From an uncultured Oscillospiraceae bacterium (GTDB lineage Bacteria; Bacillota; Clostridia; Oscillospirales; Oscillospiraceae), in assembly GCA_905205085.1 (NCBI GenBank), contig CAJLCG010000075.1:1-11686 (forward strand): a DNA stretch of 11,686 nucleotides, in the 5' to 3' direction. Both the position numbers and the translations under genes were made by a program. Below the pieces are notes generated by a model. The model was not told where the DNA came from and did not search any database. It saw only the letters and a list, made by a program, of their open reading frames with translations. Of this stretch, positions 1-6,572 are shown piece by piece. Within the stretch, counting starts at the first letter, position 1; each line of letters begins with the position of its first letter.

Positions 1-292
1 CCAGCCGCAGGGCGCTCTGGGCGTAGGCAAAGCTGTCGTAGGCGGTGAGGATGATGACAAAAGCGTTATTGCCCGCCTCCCGCAGACGGCGCAGCATCTC
101 GATGCCGTCCATCTTGGGCATTTTCAAATCGGTGATGATAAGGGTGGGGGCGTAGCGCTGGGCGGCCTCCAGGCCCTCCTCCCCGTTGGAGGCCTCCCCC
201 ACCACCACGCAGTCCAGGGCAGCCCAGTCCACCGCAAGCACGATACCCTTGCGGATCATTTCCTCGTCCTCCACCACCAGTACCTTCATCAT
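1..292 (-). CDS. Response regulator, receiver domain (partial; C-terminus beyond left edge)
   Basis: Reading leftward from 292, the first 97 residues form a CheY-like receiver domain. Visible are the acidic pocket at E8-D9-E10, the likely phosphoacceptor D55 within ITDLKMPKMDG, and the switch threonine T83 in LTAYDSF. The LTAYDSFAYAQSAL stretch resembles the YesN/AraC-type regulators that partner YesM kinases, so an AraC-family DNA-binding domain is expected past the window edge, but it is not visible here. The ATG at 292-290 overlaps the kinase stop codon in an ATGA arrangement, implying translational coupling. A second ATG follows at once (289-287), so the start could be one codon later. 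It would receive phosphate from the kinase encoded just upstream and probably controls the divergent importer genes. The receiver identity is firm; the output domain and targets are inferred. Confidence 0.93.
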   Translation of the reverse strand, partial: MMKVLVVEDEEMIRKGIVLAVDWAALDCVVVGEASNGEEGLEAAQRYAPTLIITDLKMPKMDGIEMLRRLREAGNNAFVIILTAYDSFAYAQSALRL

Positions 293-2001
293 AGTGTTTC
301 TTCCTCCCTTCGCAGCGGCAGGATGGCGGAGATCACCGCCCCCTGGCCCGACGGACCGCAGGACAAGTACAGACCGGACTCCTCGCCGTAGTACTTGCGC
401 AAAATGGTATCCACGTTATAAAGGCCCAGATGGCCCCGGGACAGTTCCCGGTCCCGGTGGGCATAAGCCCCCGCCATCTCCGGCGGCAGCCCCTTGCCGT
501 TGTCCTCTACGGTGAGCTCCAGCATGGCGTCAGAGCGCTCCCGGGCCCGCACGGTGATGAGGCCGTCCTTTTTCTCCTCCAGGCCATGGAGGATGGCGTT
601 TTCCACGATAGGCTGCAAAATCATCTTGGGCACCAGACAGTCCTCCAGTTCTTCGGGAATATCTGCATGGAACCGAAATCCTCCGGACATGCGGATGGTC
701 TGAATCTCAATGTACCGCTCTACGATCTGCACCTCCCGGCGCAGGGGAACAAACTCGTCGGGCGAAATACAAAAGCGCAAAATATCCGCCAGACTGGTGG
801 ACATGAGGGCCACCTGGGGCACCTGATTGATCTTGCTGATCCACTTCATAGTGTCCAGGGTGTTGCAGAGAAAATGGGGATTGAGCTGGGCCTGGAGCAT
901 GCGGATCTGGGCCTGGTTGAGTTCCCGCTGGTTTTCCACTAGCTCTTCCTGGTTGCGCTTGAGCGCCTGCACCATGCCATTAAAGCGCCGAGCCAGCTCA
1001 CCCAGCTCATCGTCCCGGTCGGGAGGCACCTGAACATTCAGGTTGTTCTGCACCACCTCGTCCATGGCGGTGCGCAGACGCTGGATGGGCCGGAACATCT
1101 GGCGGCTTAGTTTCAGACTCATCAGCACCGAGATACCCACGCAGAACAGGGCACTGAAGGCGCTGACCGTGTACAGCAGGCCCATGGTGGTGCGGTTCAG
1201 GGCCTGAGGGGTACGCAGCACCAGATAGAGCCCGGTGGGCTGGTGATACTCCACTTGGTAGGAAAATTCATCTCCACTTCCGCTGAGGGGCTGTCCCGCC
1301 AGCAGTCGCTGGCGCAGTACCGGCGCCAACGAACTGGCCAGGTTGGGCTGGGCGCAGTACACCGGCCGCCAGTAGTGGCTGAGCAAGATCAGGTCGTTCT
1401 GATTTCCGTAGGCCCCCTCCAACAGCTGGCGCAGGCCGCTTTGATACAGGCTGACCACCAGATAACCTATGGTCTGCCCATCCCGGTCCTCCAGACACAC
1501 CGCCCCCTGAAGCAGAGGCTGATTGGTCTGGGTCACGTCCTGACAGGCAATCAGTTCCAACGCTGTCTGCTCCCGGGCCTGTTGGAGCACCCCCCAGTTG
1601 GTGGGCAGCTGCTTCTGGTCGGGGGCGTTGTGGGTGGAGTAGCGCCACATCCCCTGTGCGTCGTAAAGATCAAAGCGGGCATAGCTGCGGCTCCCCTGGG
1701 TGGCGCTGAACAGGCGGCTGTACACCTGGGTGTCCTTGGTCTCCTGCTCCTGCAGCACCTGAGCAAAGATCACGTCTTGCTGAATCTGGTTTGCCGCTTT
1801 GGAAATCCCCTCGTAAGTGGTGTCCAGGATGTGGGCGACTCCCGTGAGATAGCCCGCCGCCTGGGCCTGGGCCGCGTCGGTCATTCGCAGACGAAAGATT
1901 TGCAGCAGCATGGCCGAACACAGCAGCAAGGGCACCAGAGATACCGCTAAAAAGGCTACGAACAGCCGGCGGCGAAAGGAATGGGGCATGGACTTTCTCA
2001 T
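289..2001 (-). CDS. Sensor histidine kinase, YesM/LytS type (His_kinase family)
   Basis: A 570-residue membrane kinase. A first membrane segment lies at about residues 13-35 and a second at about 274-297, enclosing an extracellular sensor region of roughly 235 residues. A HAMP-like linker (about 298-350, with RPIQRLR and DELGELARRFN) leads to a coiled segment and the phosphoacceptor motif QAQLNPHFLCNTLD, with His376 as likely phosphorylation site. The ATP-binding part shows the N-box LQPIVENAILHG (N468), VEDNGKGLP (D500) and the glycine motif GHLGLYNV (523-530). I chose the ATG at 2001 because it overlaps the stop of the upstream binding-protein gene as ATGA and has GGAGGAG just before it. 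An in-frame start at 2070 would add 23 residues lying inside the upstream gene and is less likely. The kinase probably receives its signal through the co-encoded binding protein and phosphorylates the regulator encoded next. Confidence 0.95.
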   Translation of the reverse strand: MRKSMPHSFRRRLFVAFLAVSLVPLLLCSAMLLQIFRLRMTDAAQAQAAGYLTGVAHILDTTYEGISKAANQIQQDVIFAQVLQEQETKDTQVYSRLFSATQGSRSYARFDLYDAQGMWRYSTHNAPDQKQLPTNWGVLQQAREQTALELIACQDVTQTNQPLLQGAVCLEDRDGQTIGYLVVSLYQSGLRQLLEGAYGNQNDLILLSHYWRPVYCAQPNLASSLAPVLRQRLLAGQPLSGSGDEFSYQVEYHQPTGLYLVLRTPQALNRTTMGLLYTVSAFSALFCVGISVLMSLKLSRQMFRPIQRLRTAMDEVVQNNLNVQVPPDRDDELGELARRFNGMVQALKRNQEELVENQRELNQAQIRMLQAQLNPHFLCNTLDTMKWISKINQVPQVALMSTSLADILRFCISPDEFVPLRREVQIVERYIEIQTIRMSGGFRFHADIPEELEDCLVPKMILQPIVENAILHGLEEKKDGLITVRARERSDAMLELTVEDNGKGLPPEMAGAYAHRDRELSRGHLGLYNVDTILRKYYGEESGLYLSCGPSGQGAVISAILPLRREEETL

Positions 2002-3026
2002 GGCTCCTCCTCCCCGCCCAGATAGAAGGCCCAGCTCATCAGCAGGGATTCCCGCTCCCGGCTGGCCCACTCCACGTCATAGTCCACCAGCTTGACTTGA
2101 GACAAGGGGACCAGCGTCTCCCCCGTCTCCACATCCTCCCGCACCGGGCGGCGGTAAAACTGCCGGGCCAGCAGCTGCTGTACGTCCAGACTGACGGTAA
2201 AATCCAAAAACTTCTCTGCATTCTCCCGGTGGGGCGCCCCGGCCACCAGGGCAGAGCCGTCTGGAACGGAGCTGGTCCCGTCAGCAGGATAGACCATTCC
2301 CAGGTCCTCCCCTGCCGCGATCCACTGCAGGGCAGTCTCCTCCAGGGTGATTCCCACCCAATCGCTGCCCTGGGCCACTGCGCTGAGCACGTCCCCCGAG
2401 CTGTCCAGCTGCCGGTCCTCCAGGCTGGCCGCCAGCTGGGGCAGGCACTCCTCCGGGGACTGTCCCATGGCGTCCAAAAAAGTCACCAGACTGGTAAAGC
2501 TGGAGCCGGACACGCTTGGGTCAGCAAAGGCGATCTTGCCCTGAAAGCGATCGGACAGCAGGTCCGACCAGCTGGTGAGCCAGGCAGGGTCCACCAGCTT
2601 GGTATTATAAATGAGCACCACGGGCAAGGAAGAAAACGGAGTCCACAGGTCCTTCTCCGAGCGGTACCGCTCCGGAATCTGCGCCTTTTCCGAGCAGGCG
2701 TAGGACTCCAGGCAGTCTGAATAGGACTCCAGGCTCTCCACGCCGCCGCCGAACATCACATCGGCCCGGGGGGCCTCCCGCTCCTGTCGGATCTGATCCA
2801 ACAGCTGACTGCTGCCGCCGGTGACCACATCCACCCAGATTCCTGTGCGCTCCTCAAACTCCTTGACGATGGGCCACCACACCTCCTCCTTGTGGGAGGT
2901 ATAGATCACCAGGCGCTCCTCCTGCGGCGGCATATAGGAGGCGTCCGCCGGCGCCTGGCTCCCGGCACATCCTGTAAGCAGGCACAGCAGCGCAAACAGT
3001 CCAGCGCCAGTCCGTCTTCCGTTCAC
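1998..3026 (-). CDS. Lipoprotein solute-binding protein of the sensory operon (extracellular solute-binding family 1/AfuA-HptA-like)
   Basis: A 342-residue secreted lipoprotein. The N-terminus has basic residues, a hydrophobic stretch and the lipobox LLTGC, with Cys20 as the lipidated residue. The mature part looks like a class II periplasmic-type binding protein: RLVIYTSHKEE starts the first lobe, followed by ADVMFGGGVES, LPVVLIYNTKLV, IAFADPSVSGSSFTSL, and near the end a typical TSSVPDGSALVAGAPH...AEKFLDF section. These segments resemble FbpA/AfuA/HptA-type proteins, but the paired tyrosines used by FbpA for ferric iron are not present. Translation starts at GTG (3026-3024), with AAAAGGAGG about 10 bases upstream. 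The stop overlaps the kinase start as ATGA. Because it is encoded with a kinase and regulator rather than with a permease, it probably acts as the ligand-receiving partner of the kinase. It could also deliver solute to the divergent importer. The ligand is unknown. Confidence 0.92.
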   Translation of the reverse strand: MNGRRTGAGLFALLCLLTGCAGSQAPADASYMPPQEERLVIYTSHKEEVWWPIVKEFEERTGIWVDVVTGGSSQLLDQIRQEREAPRADVMFGGGVESLESYSDCLESYACSEKAQIPERYRSEKDLWTPFSSLPVVLIYNTKLVDPAWLTSWSDLLSDRFQGKIAFADPSVSGSSFTSLVTFLDAMGQSPEECLPQLAASLEDRQLDSSGDVLSAVAQGSDWVGITLEETALQWIAAGEDLGMVYPADGTSSVPDGSALVAGAPHRENAEKFLDFTVSLDVQQLLARQFYRRPVREDVETGETLVPLSQVKLVDYDVEWASRERESLLMSWAFYLGGEEEP

Positions 3027-3058
3027 TTGCAGGCCCCCTCCTTTTAGAATTTCACCTA

Positions 3059-3087
3059 ATTATAGCATGTTTTTCCAAGGTCTTTCA
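3059..3087 (-). promoter_or_regulatory. Candidate extended -10 promoter for the sensory operon
   Basis: On the minus strand the sequence reads TGCTATAAT at 3067-3059, a perfect TATAAT hexamer with the TG extension. The -35 position (around 3087-3082, TGAAAG) is poor, which is common for extended -10 promoters. Transcription would start near 3052, giving a short leader of about 26 bases that contains the AAAAGGAGG ribosome binding site before the GTG start at 3026. Confidence 0.65.
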
Positions 3088-3140
3088 TTAAATTTCTACA
3101 AGGTTCTCAGTCCTTCATAAAAAAACGCAGTTTTGTCCCC

Positions 3141-3169
3141 TGTTCATTTGGAGACGATCCACGTACAAT
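3141..3169 (+). promoter_or_regulatory. Candidate promoter for the importer operon (weak -35)
   Basis: TACAAT at 3164-3169 matches a -10 hexamer at five of six positions, with TGTTCA 17 bp upstream (3141-3146) matching TTGACA at only three. Transcription would begin near 3176, leaving a leader of about 60 bases to the ATG at 3236. A poor -35 overlapped by a TTCAT element would suit an activator-dependent promoter, but no activator site is proven. Confidence 0.4.
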
Positions 3170-3235
3170 AAAAGTACCATAGAACGTGGCAGTACGCCAA
3201 AACTTTTTGTGATATTTGACAAAGGAGGAAGAATC

Positions 3236-4600
3236 ATGAAACGAGCACTGTCCCTGCTTCTGGCCGCATCCCTCAGTCTGAGCCTGGTGGCCTGCGGCAA
3301 AACCAGCGATTCCGGCGGCTCCGGTTCCGGCTCCAAGGCTCCCACGGAACTCTCCGAAACCCAGAAGATCATCCAGGAGGCCCAGGGCATGACCCTGGAG
3401 GAGCTGGCCAAAAAGGCCATCGAGGAGTCCAACGGCAAGACCTTCTACGGCGTGGGTAACTCCAGCCGCGGCAAGAGCGCCCTGCCCCTGTTCATTGAGT
3501 ACCTGCAGACCATCGATCCCAACTACACTATGGAGTTTGATTGGCAGCAGCCCAAGAACAACAAAATCTTCGATCAGCTGACCTCCGATTCTCTGAAGGA
3601 CACCGGCACCTTTGCCATGACCCTCATCCAGGACGGCAACCAGATCGAGTCCAAGATGGTCCAGACCGGCATCCTGGACACTTTCATCCCCAAGGAGTGG
3701 GCCGAGGCCAACAACACCACTGCCGAGGAGTATAAGGGCTTCCTGCCCCTGCAGACTCTGAACAAGATCTTCATGTACAACAACACCGGCTCCAAGACCT
3801 ACGACAACTGCTGGGACTTCGTAGCCGAGGGCGAGCACGGCCTGTACATGGACATCGACTCTGAGATCGTGGGCAAGAACTTCCTGTACATGCTCACCCG
3901 GGACGACTACGCCACCTGGCTGAAGGAAGCCTTTGACGCCCTCTCCGCCGACGAACAGGCCTACTTCCAGCCCACCATCGACGCCATGGCCTCTGAGGCT
4001 GAGAGCCTGAACCTGGGCGAGAACGGCAAGTATGCTCTGGCTTGGATCAAGCTCTGGGTGGGCAGCTACAACGCCCAGACCGATGACGGCCCCATCTGCA
4101 CCACGCTGGTAGACAAGTCCGCCACCGACCAGTTTGGTCTGCTGGTGTACTCCAAGCTGAGAAGCGTGGAGGAGTCCGCCTCCGTCTCCAAGAACAACAT
4201 CACCGTGGCCGCTTACAATGACGGCTACACCGGCATCGGCGGCTACGGCTACTGCCACTACCTGTTCGTCACCGACAACAGCCCCCTGCCCTGGACTGCC
4301 TGCGCCTTCATCGCCTACATGACCTGCACCGAGGACGGCTTCTCCGCCTGGGGCAAGGACATCGGCGGTTACTCCTCCAACCCCACCGTGGCTGCGGAGA
4401 ACGAGGCCACCTACCACCATCAGACTGGCGGCATGGCCGAGGACGGCACCACCGTGGAGTTCGCGGCCCTCAACGACGCGGGTTACGACTGGTGGACCAA
4501 GGACGGCAAGCTGGTGCTGGAGGATCCCGAGTACTGCGCTTCCGTCTCCTTCACCGTGGGCAGCTGGATCGAGATGCTGGATAAGTACAGCGCCGGCTGA
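3236..4600 (+). CDS. ABC importer lipoprotein substrate-binding protein (454 aa)
   Basis: A secreted lipoprotein with a basic N-terminus, hydrophobic core and lipobox LVAC (Cys20), then a flexible Gly/Ser linker (about 22-34). The mature protein reads like a class II binding protein: KTFYGVGNSSRGKSALPLF begins the first lobe, the region around 105-150 contains IFDQL...GTFAMTLIQDGNQ, and PLQTLNKIFMYNN is at the place where family members have their hinge-side strand. It is about 100 residues longer than usual for iron, thiamine or hexose-phosphate binders, and I do not recognise its subfamily. No paired tyrosines are seen. The start is the ATG at 3236 with AAAGGAGG 7 bases upstream; a longer reading from 3209 lacks support and would spoil the signal peptide. 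It is the first gene of the importer operon and would feed the fused permease encoded downstream. The substrate is unknown. Confidence 0.92.
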   Translation: MKRALSLLLAASLSLSLVACGKTSDSGGSGSGSKAPTELSETQKIIQEAQGMTLEELAKKAIEESNGKTFYGVGNSSRGKSALPLFIEYLQTIDPNYTMEFDWQQPKNNKIFDQLTSDSLKDTGTFAMTLIQDGNQIESKMVQTGILDTFIPKEWAEANNTTAEEYKGFLPLQTLNKIFMYNNTGSKTYDNCWDFVAEGEHGLYMDIDSEIVGKNFLYMLTRDDYATWLKEAFDALSADEQAYFQPTIDAMASEAESLNLGENGKYALAWIKLWVGSYNAQTDDGPICTTLVDKSATDQFGLLVYSKLRSVEESASVSKNNITVAAYNDGYTGIGGYGYCHYLFVTDNSPLPWTACAFIAYMTCTEDGFSAWGKDIGGYSSNPTVAAENEATYHHQTGGMAEDGTTVEFAALNDAGYDWWTKDGKLVLEDPEYCASVSFTVGSWIEMLDKYSAG

Positions 4601-4739
4601 TTGTTCTCCCGGAACCATTCGCCTGTCCGGGCCCTGCTTCCCCAAACGGTAATGTAAAAGCAGATCAAGGCGCCCTTGGACGCGCGTGACATCCGCCGCA
4701 TCCAAGGGCGCTTTCCATCCCGGCAGAAAGGAGCCTTTT
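4601..4739 (+). other. Intergenic region between binding-protein and permease genes
   Basis: This 139-bp gap holds two inverted repeats. A short one pairs CCCGGA (4608-4613) with TCCGGG (4626-4631) across a 12-base loop. A longer one spans 4667-4714 and is listed separately. The ribosome binding site AAAGGAG (4727-4733) of the permease lies just after the second. No promoter is obvious, so the permease is probably read through from upstream. Confidence 0.65.
4667..4714 (+). terminator. Strong intercistronic hairpin, possible attenuator or mRNA-stabilising stem
   Basis: GCGCCCTTGGA at 4670-4680 pairs perfectly with TCCAAGGGCGC at 4701-4711. The stem extends by a G·U and two A-U pairs to 4667 and 4714, giving 14 pairs around a 20-base loop. 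Only three T residues follow, so it is at best a weak terminator. Hairpins at this spot in binding-protein operons are known to lower downstream expression or protect the upstream message, which would yield more binding protein than permease. Confidence 0.65.
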
Positions 4740-6569
4740 ATGGATCAGATCACCGCTGCCCGGACCAACCGGTCCGCTGTGCGCCTAAATAAAATCAAGA
4801 CCTTTTTCTCCAAGCCCCACAATGTGATTCTGCTGCTGATGGGCATCGTGCTCACCTTCAGCACGGTGGCCCCCATCATCGCCATTGTGGAGGACACCTT
4901 CAAGATCCACCCCGGCACCATCGACGCCTATCTCACCGGAAAGGCCTCGGGGTATACGGTGGTCAACTACATTGACCTGTTCACCAGCGACAAGGCCATG
5001 ATCAACCTGTGGACCCCCCTGCTCAACACCGTGTGGCTGGCGGTAGGGACCTGTGTGGTATCCATTGTATTCGGCGGTCTGTTCGCCTTTTTGGTCACCC
5101 GCACCAATCTGGCCTGGCGCAAATACCTCAGTTCCATCTTCATCTTCCCCTACATCATGCCCCAGTGGACCCTGGCGGTGGTCTGGCAGAACATGTTCAA
5201 CTCCAACGCCATCACCGGCACCTCCAACGGCCTGCTGGCCGCCACTTTGGGCATCAACATGCCCCTGTGGTGGTGTAAGGGACTCTTCCCCAGCCTGGTG
5301 GTGCTGGGCCTGCACTACGCCCCCTTCGCCTACATTCTGATCGGCGGCATCTTCCGCAACATGGACGCCAACCTGGAGGAGGCGGCCACCATCCTGGACA
5401 CCCCCAAGTGGCGCATCATGTGCCGCATCACTCTCCCCATGGTCAAGCCCGCCATTCTCTCCACCATCCTGCTGGTCTTCGGCAGTGCCATGGGCTCCTA
5501 CCCGGTACCCCATTATCTGGGTCTCACCACCCTGGCCACCAAGTATATTTCCCTTAACTCCAAGTATACCGGCGAAGCCAGCATCCTGGCCATCATTATG
5601 ATGGTCTTCGGCGTGGCCATCATGCTGCTCAACCAGCTCAGCCTCCAGAGCCGCAAAAACTATACCACCGTCACCGGTAAGTCCGGTCAGATCTCCAAGA
5701 TCAACCTGGGCCGGGTGGGGAAATACGTCATCGCCCTGATTCTGGTGGTTGTCACCTTCTTCACCAGCATCTTCCCCATCGTCTCCTTCGCCTTTGAGAC
5801 CTTCCTGCCCAACCCCGGCGACTACTCCTTCCTCTACACCGGCGATCCCGACAACCTTACCACCAAGTGGTGGGTCACCGACGAGAACATCACCGAAAAC
5901 GGCATGTACGGCCAGAAGGGTATTCTCCACAACGAGACCATCTGGAACGCCTTCAAGGGCACCATCTGGGTCAGCGTGTGCTGCGCCCTGCTGGCGGGCA
6001 CCATCGGTACCCTCATCGGTTACGCTGTGTCCAAAAACCGACGAAGTAAATGGGCTAACTATGTAAACTCAGTAGCCTTTCTCCCCTATCTCATGCCCTC
6101 CATCGCGGTGGGCGTGGCCTTCTTCATTCTGTTCTCCAACGAACACATCAACCTCTTTAATACCTACACCATTCTGATCATCGTCGGCACCATCAAGTAC
6201 ATCCCCTTTGCCAGCCGCAGCTCCCTCAACTCCATGCTTCAGCTCTCCGGAGAGATCGAGGAGGCGGCCATCATTCAGAATATCCCCTGGATCAAGCGGA
6301 TGACCCGTATCATCATCCCCATTCAGAAATCGTCCATCATCAGCGGCTATCTGCTGCCCTTTATGACCTGTCTGCGTGAGCTGTCCCTGTTCATGCTGCT
6401 GTGTGTGCAGGGGTTCATCCTTTCCACCACTCTGGACTACTTCGACGAGATGGGTCTGTACGCCTTCTCCAGCGGCATCAACCTCATCTTGATCATCACC
6501 ATCCTGGTGTGCAACACCATCGTCAACAAGGTCACCGGGGCCAGCCTGGACAAGGGAATAGGAGGTTAA
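4740..6569 (+). CDS. ABC importer permease, two fused transmembrane domains (FbpB/AfuB-like)
   Basis: A 609-residue membrane protein with two copies of the binding-protein-dependent permease domain. Each copy has its coupling EAA loop: EEAATILDTPKWRIMCRITLP at about 213-233 and EEAAIIQNIPWIKRMTRIIIP at about 508-527. Membrane segments are seen near 29-50, 94-120, 131-152, 183-205, 236-255, 281-300, then 328-350, 406-430, 442-465, 476-492, 530-560 and 578-595. A soluble loop of about 50 residues (353-402) precedes the second domain. The fused form resembles FbpB/AfuB/PhnU-type permeases, which act as the whole membrane channel. I start it at the ATG at 4740, preceded by AAAGGAG; an upstream GTG at 4686 lies inside the hairpin and would add 18 residues with no membrane role. 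It lies 3 bases before the ATPase gene, and with that ATPase would form the importer. Confidence 0.95.
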   Translation: MDQITAARTNRSAVRLNKIKTFFSKPHNVILLLMGIVLTFSTVAPIIAIVEDTFKIHPGTIDAYLTGKASGYTVVNYIDLFTSDKAMINLWTPLLNTVWLAVGTCVVSIVFGGLFAFLVTRTNLAWRKYLSSIFIFPYIMPQWTLAVVWQNMFNSNAITGTSNGLLAATLGINMPLWWCKGLFPSLVVLGLHYAPFAYILIGGIFRNMDANLEEAATILDTPKWRIMCRITLPMVKPAILSTILLVFGSAMGSYPVPHYLGLTTLATKYISLNSKYTGEASILAIIMMVFGVAIMLLNQLSLQSRKNYTTVTGKSGQISKINLGRVGKYVIALILVVVTFFTSIFPIVSFAFETFLPNPGDYSFLYTGDPDNLTTKWWVTDENITENGMYGQKGILHNETIWNAFKGTIWVSVCCALLAGTIGTLIGYAVSKNRRSKWANYVNSVAFLPYLMPSIAVGVAFFILFSNEHINLFNTYTILIIVGTIKYIPFASRSSLNSMLQLSGEIEEAAIIQNIPWIKRMTRIIIPIQKSSIISGYLLPFMTCLRELSLFMLLCVQGFILSTTLDYFDEMGLYAFSSGINLILIITILVCNTIVNKVTGASLDKGIGG

Positions 6570-6572
6570 ACC

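Larger units (their letters stand above)
3027..3235. promoter_or_regulatory. Divergent intergenic regulatory region
   Basis: This 209-bp AT-rich stretch separates the sensory operon (leftward) from the importer operon (rightward) and must carry both promoters. It contains an extended -10 element for the leftward genes, a weaker candidate promoter for the rightward genes, three TTCAT elements about 30 bp apart, and an inverted repeat around the rightward -10. No ORF with a ribosome binding site lies within it. The layout fits control of both operons by the response regulator, which is an inference. Confidence 0.8.

Noticed and set aside
2002..2070. Longer N-terminus for the histidine kinase starting at 2070
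   Set aside because: It would lie inside the upstream binding-protein gene. The ATG at 2001 has a proper ribosome binding site and a typical ATGA overlap, and places the membrane segment sensibly.
3209..3235. TGATATTTG near 3210-3218 as a second -10 for the importer operon
   Set aside because: Transcription would begin on top of the ribosome binding site at 3221-3228, leaving no usable leader.
3107..4705. 532-codon open frame on the minus strand opposite the importer binding-protein gene
   Set aside because: It is antisense to a clear lipoprotein gene with a strong ribosome binding site. Its translation is a monotonous Gly/Val/Leu/His/Gln mix typical of the reverse of GC-rich codons, with no recognisable motifs.
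4785..5930. 381-codon open frame on the minus strand opposite the fused permease gene
   Set aside because: Antisense shadow of a clear membrane protein gene; composition is Gly/Val/His/Asp/Gln repeats without any domain.
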